This document shows positions 25,591 to 34,705 of a stretch of 64,000 nucleotides of DNA, piece by piece; within the stretch, counting starts at the first letter, position 1; every line of letters starts with the position of its first letter. The notes below the pieces were generated by a model. That model did no database searches, was not told the DNA's origin, and was given only the letters and a program-made list of their open reading frames with translations. Source of the DNA: Chryseobacterium sp. BGARF1. GTDB lineage: Bacteria; Bacteroidota; Bacteroidia; Flavobacteriales; Weeksellaceae. The stretch spans positions 62,001 through 126,000 of the forward strand of contig NZ_LELA01000042.1 in the NCBI RefSeq assembly GCF_001677955.1, given 5' to 3'. The translations under genes were made by a program, and so were the position numbers.

Positions 25591-26108
25591 TGAAAATATT
25601 AAAATTTTGTCCGAATTGTGGAAACAAAACGCTCAATTGGGACGGAGAAAAAAAATGGAGCTGCCCAGAATGCAGCTTCACTTTGTATAATAATGTTGCG
25701 GGAGCTGTTGCTGTAGTAATTCGCTGTGGGGACGAAATTTATTTAACCCGCAGAAATCAGGAACCTAAAAAAGGAAAACTAGATCTGGCCGGAGGATTTG
25801 TAGACCCTAAAGAAAGTGCAGAAAACACCTGTAAAAGAGAACTTTTTGAAGAGATTCAACTCAAGATTGATGTTAAAAACTTAAAATATCTAACGAGTCT
25901 CCCGAATGTATATCAATATAAAGAAATTGATTACAATACAATTGATTTGTTTTATGAATATTGTGTTGATGAAAAATTTGAAGTCAATATAGAACTCTCA
26001 GAAATTTCAGAAACGCAATGGATCCATACCTCCGAAATTGATCTTGATCACATTGCTTTTGATTCTCAGAAAAAATTCTTTGAAGAGTATTTGAAAAATT
26101 TTAGTTAA
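25590..26108 (+). CDS. NUDIX hydrolase with N-terminal zinc ribbon
   Basis: A 172-residue protein. Residues 6-30 form a four-cysteine ribbon (CPNCGN and CPECSF). The NUDIX box GGFVDPKESAENTCKRELFEEI lies around residues 68-89 and matches GX5EX7REUXEE, so magnesium-dependent cleavage of a nucleoside diphosphate derivative is expected. The ribbon-plus-NUDIX arrangement recalls NudC-type NADH pyrophosphatase, but the protein is shorter and lacks the middle domain, so the substrate is open. It overlaps the xerD stop codon by one base and ends eight bases from the convergent haem-binding gene. Confidence 0.9.
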   Translation: MKILKFCPNCGNKTLNWDGEKKWSCPECSFTLYNNVAGAVAVVIRCGDEIYLTRRNQEPKKGKLDLAGGFVDPKESAENTCKRELFEEIQLKIDVKNLKYLTSLPNVYQYKEIDYNTIDLFYEYCVDEKFEVNIELSEISETQWIHTSEIDLDHIAFDSQKKFFEEYLKNFS

Positions 26109-26116
26109 TCATTTCT

Positions 26117-26575
26117 TTAGTACTTTTTAGAATCTAAGACTTCTTGAAAATAAACATTTAAAAGCCTCCTTTCATTGGTAGAAAGGTTGGCTTCTTCGTG
26201 GTAAATGATATATGCAGGCATTGGCATCATTTTATTATCAACCATCTCTATCGCCCGGGTAAGCATTTTGTGTTTCAAATCGTTATTATATGTTTCCCAA
26301 ACTGAGAAATTCAAATACTTCCTCCCATCGTTTACATGGCTTTTAATTGACCAGGAAAACGGAGCAATATATGCATATTTAGGATAAACAGTCTCATCTG
26401 AATGACAATCATAACAAGCATTTTTAAGTAAACCAACAACTTTCGGTGGAGTCTTTTTAACGTTCACAAAATTTTTGCTTTGATCTACTGGCTTATTCAC
26501 TTTATCAACTGGAATAAACTGAATAATGGCAAAACCTACCAAGCACCAAAAAGCTATTTTCTTAAACTTCTGCAT
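26117..26575 (-). CDS. haem-binding domain protein (c-type cytochrome-like)
   Basis: A 152-residue exported protein with an N-terminal membrane segment (about 7-22) and a single CxxCH haem site at residues 54-58 (NACYDCHSDE). The sequence around it, with YPKYAYIAPFSW and MPMPAYIIYH, fits the Haem_bd domain of Bacteroidota periplasmic proteins. Such proteins bind haem covalently at the inner-membrane surface; the electron-transfer partner is unknown. It follows the lipoprotein gene at 26597 by 21 nt on the same strand and is probably cotranscribed. Confidence 0.88.
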   Translation of the reverse strand: MQKFKKIAFWCLVGFAIIQFIPVDKVNKPVDQSKNFVNVKKTPPKVVGLLKNACYDCHSDETVYPKYAYIAPFSWSIKSHVNDGRKYLNFSVWETYNNDLKHKMLTRAIEMVDNKMMPMPAYIIYHEEANLSTNERRLLNVYFQEVLDSKKY

Positions 26576-26596
26576 TATCTTCTTAATTGTAAACCC

Positions 26597-28354
26597 TTAT
26601 CTATTCACAGTGCGTGTTCCAGAATTATTATTCTGAATAGAGTTTTTGTTCAATGGGTTTGTTGTTGATTTATTTTCGTTAGGCTGAGCTTTTGCAGCGC
26701 TTGGAGCGGTACCAAATTTACTGATATCAAGTACTTTTGTATCTTTCAAATCCCAAGTTTCTTTTGACGTCCATAACGGTCGGATAACTGCAGTCTTATA
26801 ATAAGTATAAGAGTCTTCTGCAAAAGTAGACGTTTCAAAATCTGCAGGATCCCAATAGCCGTTTTCGTTATTATCTACTAAAATACGGATAATATATTCT
26901 GCAGGCTTTAATACATCAAACATAACCGAATTTCCACTTGTATATACTTGATAAATTGGTTTTTCTGAAGAGTCTAAAAGCTGGAGCCAATACTTTTTAG
27001 TGGGAGCATTTTCCAATGTAATCGACAGATTTCCATAATTTTCAATCTTATCAACCTCAAAATCAAAACGTTTAGACTCAGAATTTTTTTCATAATAAGA
27101 TGAAATCGTCGTTTTCGGAATCGTTAACTGATATTTTTTCCCGGAAATAAAATCTGATGTTATTAAAATCTGATAAGGATTGGTCGGAGATATTTTTGCA
27201 GTAAACGGTTGTACCGTTGTACTATCAATCTTTAAAGTCCACTTCTCTGGATTAATTTTATCGATAAGATAAGTAGACGAGATTTTGAAATCAGTTTTTG
27301 GTGGCAATAGAGCACCACCATTTTCACTAATAACATCCATCACATTCTTCTTATTATATTTATAAAAAGTTGCCACAGTATCTTGCTTTGTTCCGGTATC
27401 GTAGCTGAATTCTAATTTTTCGTTCACCGTTTGTCCAACATCACTTTTTACAGCATCAAACCATATCTTTACAGAATCTGATTTTGGTTTGTGAGTCACT
27501 TTAATATCTTTCAGCTTTTCATTTATAGAAAGTACTTTTACTTCTTCCGGATTCCCTTCAAAAGTCATTAAAATTCCTCCCGGCATTTCCTTTAATTCAG
27601 GGTTTTTAAATGGCTTTTTAGATGGAAACAATTTTAAATTTAAACCGGAAATAGATTTCTCAACAACGACCGTATCTTTCTGAAATGCTATTTTCTCTTT
27701 TCCAGGATTGAAAATAGAATTTTCGTTCTCATCATCAAAAGCGATAATCTTATATTTTCCTTTAGCAAGATAATTGAGCTCATAATATCCGTCATCGTCC
27801 ACTTTTGTGATGTAATATGGCTTCTGCTTATAATCCATACTGTCTTTCAATTGATAAAGACCTACCACCATTTTGTTATCAGAACTGCTTTTCTTTTTTA
27901 AAGCTAAAGCATCTGTAACCACTCCACTGATGTATAAATCGTCTATTTTTTCTCCTGTAGAAAAAGCAAAATTATAATATCTCAATACGTTGCCTTCACT
28001 GTTATCAACGATTGCGTTTCCAAAATTGAAATTATACGTAGTATTTGCCTGTAAAGTATCTGTCCATTGAATCACCATATATTTATTGGCAATATTCGAA
28101 GGAAGAATTCTTTTGATATTCTTTATTGGCGGCGAAATATTAAGATTTTTACTAATGTCCTTTAAGGTAATATATTCATTAAAATCAATACGTAATTCTT
28201 TGATATCTCTTCTTACATTAACCCTCGAAGAATCTATATTTGAACCTATCGCTTGAGGAGCCAACGTATCTTTAAGACCTCCAATTGGTGAGCCTACTCT
28301 TGCACAAGACTGTACCAGAATTCCGATAATGAATAAAAGAAGAAATCTTTTCAT
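26597..28354 (-). CDS. large lipoprotein with bacterial Ig-like domain
   Basis: A 585-residue protein from the ATG at 28352-28354, which gives a lipoprotein signal peptide, MKRFLLLFIIGILVQSC, with the lipobox cysteine at residue 17. An upstream in-frame start would remove the signal sequence from the N-terminus and overlap the preceding gene. The Ig-like region (about residues 25-130) includes APQAIGSNID and FSTGEKIDDLYISG; the rest is beta-rich with repeated DDDGYYELNYL-type carboxypeptidase-regulatory motifs. This family (Big_5-like) is widespread in Bacteroidota, and its function is unknown. The C-terminal 40 residues are asparagine-rich and low complexity. Confidence 0.85.
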   Translation of the reverse strand: MKRFLLLFIIGILVQSCARVGSPIGGLKDTLAPQAIGSNIDSSRVNVRRDIKELRIDFNEYITLKDISKNLNISPPIKNIKRILPSNIANKYMVIQWTDTLQANTTYNFNFGNAIVDNSEGNVLRYYNFAFSTGEKIDDLYISGVVTDALALKKKSSSDNKMVVGLYQLKDSMDYKQKPYYITKVDDDGYYELNYLAKGKYKIIAFDDENENSIFNPGKEKIAFQKDTVVVEKSISGLNLKLFPSKKPFKNPELKEMPGGILMTFEGNPEEVKVLSINEKLKDIKVTHKPKSDSVKIWFDAVKSDVGQTVNEKLEFSYDTGTKQDTVATFYKYNKKNVMDVISENGGALLPPKTDFKISSTYLIDKINPEKWTLKIDSTTVQPFTAKISPTNPYQILITSDFISGKKYQLTIPKTTISSYYEKNSESKRFDFEVDKIENYGNLSITLENAPTKKYWLQLLDSSEKPIYQVYTSGNSVMFDVLKPAEYIIRILVDNNENGYWDPADFETSTFAEDSYTYYKTAVIRPLWTSKETWDLKDTKVLDISKFGTAPSAAKAQPNENKSTTNPLNKNSIQNNNSGTRTVNR

Positions 28355-28379
28355 GAAATTATTTGAGCAAAAATAAACA

Positions 28380-29642
28380 TTATTCTCCAAAAACCTCTGT
28401 TCCCGTTTTCAAAGTGTCCTGATTATCATTCATAATGCTGTGAAGCTTATCTTTTTGAGGTGGAAAATCTTCAAAAAGACCAGACAAAGCCAAAGCTGAG
28501 TAAACTCTACCCGAATATTTGTTACCAATCGCAATAATGGTAACTTTTGATTTTAAAAGATGGGCAAAAACAGAATTTGTACCGTGCCACCAACCGTTGT
28601 GATAAGTTAGCTTTTCTCCGTTATCAAAAATTTTCATTCTAAAACCTAATCCGTAATTATTTTGACCTGCTTTTTCATTACTGTAAGGCGCAAAAACCAT
28701 TTGCATCAATTCCGGCTTTAAAAAATCTTTCGAAAACATTGCTTTTGAAAAATTAAAAAGATCTCTTGGTGTAGTATAAACATTTTTATCACCATAAATA
28801 AGGTCTAATCGGTCTAAAGGATAAAGCTTATTTCCACCAAAATAAAATGACTGCGATGCCGTAGGAATATCTTTTTCCTGAAAAATATAAGTATTCGTCA
28901 TTTTCAGTGGTGCAAAAACCATTTCTTTCATCGCCTGTGGAAAAGGAGTTTTCGTCACTTTTTCAATCAACAAGGCCAAAAGCGCAAAATTGGTATTGCA
29001 ATACATAAATCCTGTATCGGTATTTCTCGCCAATTCAGGTTTGTATTTGATGATCATATTTAAAACATCCTGATTTGTAATGTACGTTTTTGAAAGTTCT
29101 GCAGGAGCAGGTTGAATTTTAGTAATGAAATATTCGTATTTCGGCAGTCCGCTTCTTTGGTCTAATAAGGTCTGAACCGTAACATTCGGATAAGGAAATC
29201 CTGGGAAAAATTGCGTCAAATGATCTGTAAGCTTTATTTTCCCCGCTTCAATCAACTTCATCATTGCCATTGCTGTCAATGTTTTTGAAACTGAAGCAAC
29301 ATGCAATGCCGTATTTTGATTTATCGGATTCTGATCTCCTTCCCGAGCGAAACCTCTGTAATTTTCATATAAAATCTGATCTCCCTGTGCAACCAAGAAA
29401 CTTCCACTTAAATTACCTCTTTCCCATACCTTTTTATAGTACTGGTCAATATAATTTACTGCATAGTCTTTATCAACAAGATTGAAATCTCCTGAAGCAA
29501 AAACCTTCGTTAAATCTACATTTCCATAATTAGGAAGGTTGCTGGTATATCCTGCCGATGCAGTATTATTTTCAGATTTATTTTTACAGGAAAATAAGAA
29601 TAAAAATACGGTGGTAACAAGTACAAGATTAAGCTTCTTCAT
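28380..29642 (-). CDS. serine hydrolase of the beta-lactamase/penicillin-binding class C fold, lipoprotein
   Basis: A 420-residue lipoprotein (signal peptide to cysteine 19 in FLFSCKN). The catalytic SxxK is Ser117-Val-Ser-Lys120 (HVASVSKTLTAMA), YCNTN around residue 215 is the YxN motif, and YHNGWWHGT near 355 stands in for the KTG-like third motif. This fold covers peptidoglycan DD-peptidases, esterases and class C beta-lactamases; membrane anchoring at the periplasmic face favours a cell wall or peptide role over antibiotic resistance. It precedes the lipoprotein gene at 26597 by 25 nt in the same orientation. Confidence 0.9.
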   Translation of the reverse strand: MKKLNLVLVTTVFLFLFSCKNKSENNTASAGYTSNLPNYGNVDLTKVFASGDFNLVDKDYAVNYIDQYYKKVWERGNLSGSFLVAQGDQILYENYRGFAREGDQNPINQNTALHVASVSKTLTAMAMMKLIEAGKIKLTDHLTQFFPGFPYPNVTVQTLLDQRSGLPKYEYFITKIQPAPAELSKTYITNQDVLNMIIKYKPELARNTDTGFMYCNTNFALLALLIEKVTKTPFPQAMKEMVFAPLKMTNTYIFQEKDIPTASQSFYFGGNKLYPLDRLDLIYGDKNVYTTPRDLFNFSKAMFSKDFLKPELMQMVFAPYSNEKAGQNNYGLGFRMKIFDNGEKLTYHNGWWHGTNSVFAHLLKSKVTIIAIGNKYSGRVYSALALSGLFEDFPPQKDKLHSIMNDNQDTLKTGTEVFGE

Positions 29643-29768
29643 GGATTCAAAAAATGAACGGCAATTTAATAAAACTCAGTTCAAATATGAAAAGGCGATT
29701 GTCAATTATGAATTATTTAACATAAAATTTCACACCCTAAATGAGTAATCTAATTCGTTTATTTTAAA

Positions 29769-30698
29769 CTAGCAAAACGATGCAATAATTTTATCGACAA
29801 TTACTTGGGCTAGCTTTTCTTTGCTTTGATGCGTCCAGCCTGCAATATGTGGCGTTACGATTACTTTTTCTGAGTCTAAAAGATATTGCAAATCTTCATT
29901 TTCCGATTCTAAATTTTCAAAAGAAGCTTTTTCGTATTCTAAAACATCCAGACATGCACCTTTTACTTTTCCGGATTTTAGAGCTTCAACTAAATATTTC
30001 GTCTCTACATTCTTTCCTCTTGCGGTATTCACGAAATAAAAATCATTTTGCATTTCAGAAATAAACGTTGAGTCAATTAAATAATGAGTCTCTTCCGTCA
30101 TAGGAATATGCAAGCTTAAAACCTCAGCTTTTTCTTTTAATTCTTCCAAAGAAACCTGCGTTCCAAACTCGTCTGAAAGATTAGGAAGAATGTCATGAAA
30201 AATCACCTTACATCCAAAACCTGAAAGTCTTTTTGCGGTAGCTTTTCCCATGTTTCCATAACCGATAAGACCAACTGTTTTCCCAAGCAATTCATCACCA
30301 CGGTTTTCCTCACGCAGCCAAATTCCATTTTTCACTTCATTTGAGGCAATGAAAAGACGATTCATTAAAATCAACAACATTCCTACAACATGTTCGGCAA
30401 CAGAATCTCTGTTCCCTTCAGGAGAATTAATTAATTGAATCCCTAATTTCTCAGCAACAGGAATATCAATATTTTCCATTCCGGCTCCTACTCTAGCGAT
30501 GAATTTCAGATGAATTGCTTTTTCTAAGAAATTTTTATCTAAAGGAATTCTGCTTCTGATAATTACTCCATCATAGTTTTGAATTTTACTACAAACCTCA
30601 TCATACGAAGACGTAAAATCTTCTTCCAAAATAAAATTCTTCGCTAAAAGCTGTTCGGTAATAAGAGGGTGATTTTTATCTAATAATAAGATTCTCAT
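29769..30698 (-). CDS. D-2-hydroxyacid dehydrogenase (phosphoglycerate dehydrogenase-like)
   Basis: A 309-residue NAD-dependent dehydrogenase. The Rossmann motif GLIGYGNMGKATAKRLS is around 145-160. The catalytic arginine falls in VNTARGKNVETK, with the glutamate expected near DVLEYE and the histidine in VTPHIAGWTHQS. There is no C-terminal ACT domain, unlike full-length SerA, so it may act on phosphoglycerate, hydroxypyruvate or another 2-hydroxyacid. The 51-nt gap upstream contains the terminator of the thioesterase gene, so it is probably transcribed on its own. Confidence 0.88.
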   Translation of the reverse strand: MRILLLDKNHPLITEQLLAKNFILEEDFTSSYDEVCSKIQNYDGVIIRSRIPLDKNFLEKAIHLKFIARVGAGMENIDIPVAEKLGIQLINSPEGNRDSVAEHVVGMLLILMNRLFIASNEVKNGIWLREENRGDELLGKTVGLIGYGNMGKATAKRLSGFGCKVIFHDILPNLSDEFGTQVSLEELKEKAEVLSLHIPMTEETHYLIDSTFISEMQNDFYFVNTARGKNVETKYLVEALKSGKVKGACLDVLEYEKASFENLESENEDLQYLLDSEKVIVTPHIAGWTHQSKEKLAQVIVDKIIASFC

Positions 30699-30714
30699 TT
30701 TTGTAACTTACATT

Positions 30715-30745
30715 TAAAAATAAACGGAAGAAAAATTCTTCCGTT
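30715..30745 (-). terminator. terminator of the acyl-CoA thioesterase gene
   Basis: On the complement AACGGAAGAA and TTCTTCCGTT form a 10-bp hairpin (30723-30745), followed by TTTATTTTT, six bases after the thioesterase stop codon. Confidence 0.85.
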
Positions 30746-30750
30746 GTAAA

Positions 30751-31278
30751 TTATTGTTCAATTTCTCCTGCAAAAAGCTTCTTCAACTCTACAGAATCTG
30801 TTGGCTTCATTCTTCCCGAAAGAATCAACGATAATTCTTTTCTTCTTAATGCTGCATCAAATCTTTCTATTTCAAGTTCTGTTTCCGGCTCCATTTGCGG
30901 AATTGGAATCGGTCTGTTGAATTCATCAACTGCCACAAAGGTATAAATTCCTTTATTGGTCTGAATTTTTTTATGATTAATTGGGTCATCCAACCAAACA
31001 TCCACGTAAATTTCCATAGAAGTTCCGAATGCGCGAGAAACTTTAGATTCCATCACTACAATTCCTCCTTCCGGAATTGGATGATCAAAAGAAACATGGT
31101 TTACAGAAGCTGTTACCACTCTTCTTTCGCAATGTCTTGTTGCTGAGATTGAAGCACAACGATCCATTCTTGCCAACAACTCACCCCCAAAAAGGTTTCT
31201 CAGTTGATTGGTATCATTGGGAAGTACGATATTGGTCATTACCGTCAGAGATTCTGACGCTTTTTTTATTTTTGCCAT
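30751..31278 (-). CDS. hotdog-fold acyl-CoA thioesterase
   Basis: A 175-residue single-hotdog thioesterase. NDTNQLRNLFGGELLARMDRCASISATRH (around 20-48) and NHVSFDHPIPEGGIV match the YciA/BACH family, including the conserved aspartate. It hydrolyses acyl-CoA to free acid and CoA in the cytoplasm; chain-length preference cannot be read. The HU-like membrane protein gene ends six bases upstream on the same strand, suggesting one transcription unit ending at the hairpin at 30715. Confidence 0.9.
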   Translation of the reverse strand: MAKIKKASESLTVMTNIVLPNDTNQLRNLFGGELLARMDRCASISATRHCERRVVTASVNHVSFDHPIPEGGIVVMESKVSRAFGTSMEIYVDVWLDDPINHKKIQTNKGIYTFVAVDEFNRPIPIPQMEPETELEIERFDAALRRKELSLILSGRMKPTDSVELKKLFAGEIEQ

Positions 31279-31284
31279 TTTGAT

Positions 31285-32028
31285 TTACTTTTTATTGGAA
31301 TTTGGTTTCCAAGTTTTTGCAGCCTGCTTTATTGAATCTTTTTTAAGAGAATCCGCTTTAAAAGCTTTTACAGAATCTGCTCTTTTTATCTGTGCCGAAT
31401 CTATTTTTACCGGCATTTTCTTTTCAATTCTTTTCGTTTTGGTTTGTACCGAAACATCATCAAAAGATTTTTTTCCGAAGAGAAGTTCCTGTTGAGTATA
31501 TCCTAAATATAATATTCCTAAAACCGGAATAATAAAAAGGAAGATCCAAAGAATTGATTTATTAAATTTATAATCTTTCTCAGTATTTATAGGGCTTTCG
31601 AAAGAATCACCTTCGTTGATATCCGAAAATCTAATTTCTTCTAAACCATAAAAATCCGGATGATCAGATTCTAAACGCTCTCCTTTGAAATGAAGTTCTC
31701 CGTCTTCAAGAAAAATAGTCCCTAAATTCTGGATTTCCAAAGTATGCTCAGCCTGAAGTTTTTTCTTCCAAAAATCAGTCTGAATCTGCAATTCGCTTTC
31801 AGCAGCTTCTTTTGAAATTTCTTTTTTATTGCTGACAAAACCTATCAAATCTTCAGATAAAGCCTGATAATCAGAATGGAACGCAATTTTTGTAGAAGGA
31901 GGAAGAATACTTCCGTTTTCAGAATTGATGACCGCTTTAGAATTTTCCAGAGAAAATACACCAAATTTCGGAACAGTAACGGTTCCAAATTGTTTCAAAT
32001 AGTCTAAAATGTAAGCTGAAATATTCAT
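31285..32028 (-). CDS. HU-like (CCDC81-type) domain membrane protein
   Basis: A 247-residue protein. The N-terminal 130 residues (MNISAYILDYLKQFGTVTVP and following, with FHSDYQALSEDLIGFVSN) resemble the two tandem CCDC81-like HU folds of Bacteroidota, which in related proteins precede a SPOR domain. One transmembrane helix is near residues 165-183 (SILWIFLFIIPVLGILYLG), followed by a lysine-rich tail with repeated K-x-D-S-x-K patterns. No SPOR domain is present. A role at the division site or nucleoid-envelope interface is a guess. TAAATTTG on the complement at 32036-32043 is a possible -7 box. Confidence 0.8.
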   Translation of the reverse strand: MNISAYILDYLKQFGTVTVPKFGVFSLENSKAVINSENGSILPPSTKIAFHSDYQALSEDLIGFVSNKKEISKEAAESELQIQTDFWKKKLQAEHTLEIQNLGTIFLEDGELHFKGERLESDHPDFYGLEEIRFSDINEGDSFESPINTEKDYKFNKSILWIFLFIIPVLGILYLGYTQQELLFGKKSFDDVSVQTKTKRIEKKMPVKIDSAQIKRADSVKAFKADSLKKDSIKQAAKTWKPNSNKK

Positions 32029-32220
32029 TTGGTGGCAAATTTATGACTTTTTCGGGACTTTTTGAGAGATTTATTTGTACTCATCCTAAGGATTTTTTGT
32101 CCTGCAGACCATACAGTTCAGCATCGTTTTTTTGATTTAAAACAAAAGTCGTACGTGTCTCAGCCTTTTTCAAAGCTTTCTGCGAGACCTTTTAGAGTTT
32201 ACTCGTTGATTCTATTTTCA

Positions 32221-32252
32221 AAAAAAATTAAAGACTGCTGAAGCAGCCTTTA
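32221..32252 (-). terminator. terminator of the TPP-controlled TonB receptor gene
   Basis: On the complement AAAGGCTGC-TTCA-GCAGTCTTT forms a hairpin, followed by AATTTTTTTT. It lies 53 nt after the receptor stop codon. The rest of the 276-nt gap to 32029 contains no recognisable gene. Confidence 0.82.
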
Positions 32253-32304
32253 AAAAATTTAATCTGAACTTTACTTGAAATATAATGATAGAAATGGTGT
32301 TTAA

Positions 32305-34437
32305 TTACTGAATTTTCCAGCTAATCCCAAACATAAAATTAGTTCCTGCCTGAGAAAAATAAACCGGACCATTGTAAACATATCCGTTGTTTACATATTT
32401 CTGATTAAAAATATTATTCACCAAAAGCTTTAAAGCAACTTCATGTTTTGCAATTTTAAAGTCATACTGCGCATTAAAATCCGTAAGTAAATAATCATCA
32501 AGTTGCAAACTCTGAGTTTCTGTATTATCAAGATATTGCTTTCCGACATATTGATTCATCAAAGCAAAGTGGAAATTCTTAGTTGGATTGTATTTCAGGC
32601 TAAGATTGGCAATTAAATTAGGTGAAAATGAAATTTCAGTGTTCCCTAGCTCGGTAATCTCTTTTTTATTTTTAATTCTGAAATCAAGGTTTCTATTTTG
32701 GCTTATACTTACGTTTCCTGAAACCTCCCATTGTTTTGAAAGCCTTGCTAACGCTCCAATTTCAATTCCTCTTCTGTAACTTTTACCTGAATTGGTACGG
32801 ATAAATTCACCGATATTACTGATCTGACCGTTCAGAACTAGCTGATTCAAATAATACATATAATAAAGATTAGCTGTAAAAGCTACTTTTCCAAACTGTT
32901 TTTCGAATCCGGCTTCAAAATCATGAAGTTTTTCTGATTTTACGTCATTGTTTGATATTAAATCATCACGATTCGGTTCACGTTGCGCATGAGCATAAGA
33001 GAAAAATACTTTTCCGTTGCCTAATTTATAATTAACTCCCGCTTTTGGATTAAAAAACAGCCAGTTTTTATCAAGATTAGCGCCTTCTCCATCACCTTCC
33101 ATTAATATCTTTGTATCGTAATCAATATTTCTCAACTGAAGATCTCCGAAGAATTCAAAATCATTTACTTTAATTAAAGCTTTAGCAAAAGCAGCAGCCT
33201 CAGTTTTTACCGAACGGTTACGATAATATTCAAATTCATCAATATTTGGAAAATATACTCCGGTAACATTTCCATAATGCCTTCCGTAATATTGATTTCC
33301 TACTACACCAAAATTTAAATCTACATTTTCAAATTTCCCGTACAAGGTAGAAACCAAGCCATAGAAATCATTATTCAACCATTTTTTTCTGATAAAATCA
33401 GTTTGATTTACCGGAGAACCGTTTAATTCAAACACCGGAAGATTGTAATTGGAGTAATGCGTTGCATCTTCATCTTCTTCGTTTACTCTTACATAGTTTT
33501 CATAAAATCCTCTTCCTTTTGTGTAATGCAAAGTTGTTTCAAGATTCCAACGCTCATTGATATTTTGTTCCCATAAAAACTGATAATGATTTTGTCTGTA
33601 ATTATCGGTTTCGTTATCATAGAATTTTTCCTCTCCTGTAAAAAGGTCAGTATATTGACCAGAATAATTAAGCTTAGGATTGGTCTCCCAGGTTTGTCTA
33701 TCAATTCCATTCCAGGCTTGATACGTTTTTTCTTTTCCTCCAAAAGCCATGAAACGAAGTTTTGTTTTCCCTTCTTCAAATAAAGCCGTGAAATTGTAAG
33801 AATTTAGATTTGAAAACGCCCTGTCTATATACCCATCAGAATGAATATATGAATATCTTCCCATCACAGAAAGTCGGTCTTTCCAGAATTTACCAGAACC
33901 TACCTCAGCTGAATATTTATAGGTATTGAATGATCCGTAGCTGTCATCTGTTTTAAAATAAAATTTTTCTTCAGGCTCTTTAGAAATCACATTAATACTT
34001 GCTCCAAAGGCAGAAACTCCATTATTGGAAGTCCCGACTCCTCTTTGAATCACAATTTGTGAAGCTGAACTCGTAAGATCCGGAACATTCACAAAGAAAG
34101 TTCCCTGACTTTCAGAATCGTTGAAGGGAACGCCATTCATCATCACATTAATTCCTCTTCCTGCAACTCCACGAATTCTAAATCCAGTGTAACCAACACC
34201 ATTTCCGGCATCGGAAGTTGAGATAATTGACGTTTGATTTTTTAAGAGAATAGGTAGATCTTGTCCCAGGTTTCTACCGTCAAGATCTTTCTGAACATTG
34301 ATGATCTCTTTGGCAACAGGAAGTCTTTTGGTAAAGTTGACAGCTTCAATTTCTCTGATCTTCAGAGAATCATTATTTAGAGTTTGTGCAAAACTCAGGG
34401 AACTTGCGGTAAGTCCTAAAAAAAACAATCCTTTCAT
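32305..34437 (-). CDS. TonB-dependent receptor under TPP control, probable thiamine importer
   Basis: A 710-residue outer-membrane receptor. A signal peptide (residues 1-17) is followed by a plug domain beginning near PVAKEIINVQKDLDGRNLGQDLPILLKNQTSI, then a 22-strand barrel ending in an aromatic-rich C-terminus (NFMFGISWKIQ). No N-terminal carboxypeptidase-like domain is seen, so it is not a SusC-type receptor. A TPP riboswitch in the leader predicts repression by thiamine pyrophosphate, so thiamine or a precursor is the likely substrate. No SusD-like partner or inner-membrane transporter is adjacent. Confidence 0.93.
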   Translation of the reverse strand: MKGLFFLGLTASSLSFAQTLNNDSLKIREIEAVNFTKRLPVAKEIINVQKDLDGRNLGQDLPILLKNQTSIISTSDAGNGVGYTGFRIRGVAGRGINVMMNGVPFNDSESQGTFFVNVPDLTSSASQIVIQRGVGTSNNGVSAFGASINVISKEPEEKFYFKTDDSYGSFNTYKYSAEVGSGKFWKDRLSVMGRYSYIHSDGYIDRAFSNLNSYNFTALFEEGKTKLRFMAFGGKEKTYQAWNGIDRQTWETNPKLNYSGQYTDLFTGEEKFYDNETDNYRQNHYQFLWEQNINERWNLETTLHYTKGRGFYENYVRVNEEDEDATHYSNYNLPVFELNGSPVNQTDFIRKKWLNNDFYGLVSTLYGKFENVDLNFGVVGNQYYGRHYGNVTGVYFPNIDEFEYYRNRSVKTEAAAFAKALIKVNDFEFFGDLQLRNIDYDTKILMEGDGEGANLDKNWLFFNPKAGVNYKLGNGKVFFSYAHAQREPNRDDLISNNDVKSEKLHDFEAGFEKQFGKVAFTANLYYMYYLNQLVLNGQISNIGEFIRTNSGKSYRRGIEIGALARLSKQWEVSGNVSISQNRNLDFRIKNKKEITELGNTEISFSPNLIANLSLKYNPTKNFHFALMNQYVGKQYLDNTETQSLQLDDYLLTDFNAQYDFKIAKHEVALKLLVNNIFNQKYVNNGYVYNGPVYFSQAGTNFMFGISWKIQ

Positions 34438-34557
34438 TCTTATAAATTTAAAAATTTAATGGAATAAAAGGGGCGACTATATTTATAATCGATAAATTAT
34501 GATTGATAAGTGATTTAATTTATAGTTTATCATTTATCATTCATCAATTATAATGAA

Positions 34558-34630
34558 TGTTTCCCTAAACAGCATTACCCGTTCCAGGTTCATTGGGTAT
34601 AATCTCAGCCCCTATTGGAGCACCCCTTTA
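34558..34630 (-). promoter_or_regulatory. TPP riboswitch upstream of the TonB receptor
   Basis: On the complement, in order: AGGGGTGC, GGGGCTGAGATTATACCC and GAACCTGGAACGGGTAATGC, the THI-box core. It ends about 120 nt before the receptor start codon. The intervening sequence is AT-rich with degenerate GATAAATGATAA repeats and no obvious terminator, so control of translation is more likely. TAATTTCG (34641-34648, complement) is a possible -7 box. Confidence 0.95.
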
Positions 34631-34705
34631 TTTCAGCCGCGAAATTACTAAAAATATTTGAATTGAAATATTTTGAAATTATGATTGAAAATTCAACCAT
34701 AAAAT

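Noticed and set aside
28380-29642. Antibiotic resistance beta-lactamase
   Set aside because: The fold also covers peptidases and esterases; it is a lipoprotein among envelope genes and shows no beta-lactamase-specific motif beyond SxxK and YxN.
32029-32304. Hidden gene in the gap before the TonB receptor terminator
   Set aside because: No frame of useful length or start context is present; only the terminator and a possible -7 box were supported.
33489-33779. Open frame inside the TonB receptor gene
   Set aside because: It lies entirely within a well-supported receptor gene in another frame and has no recognisable product.
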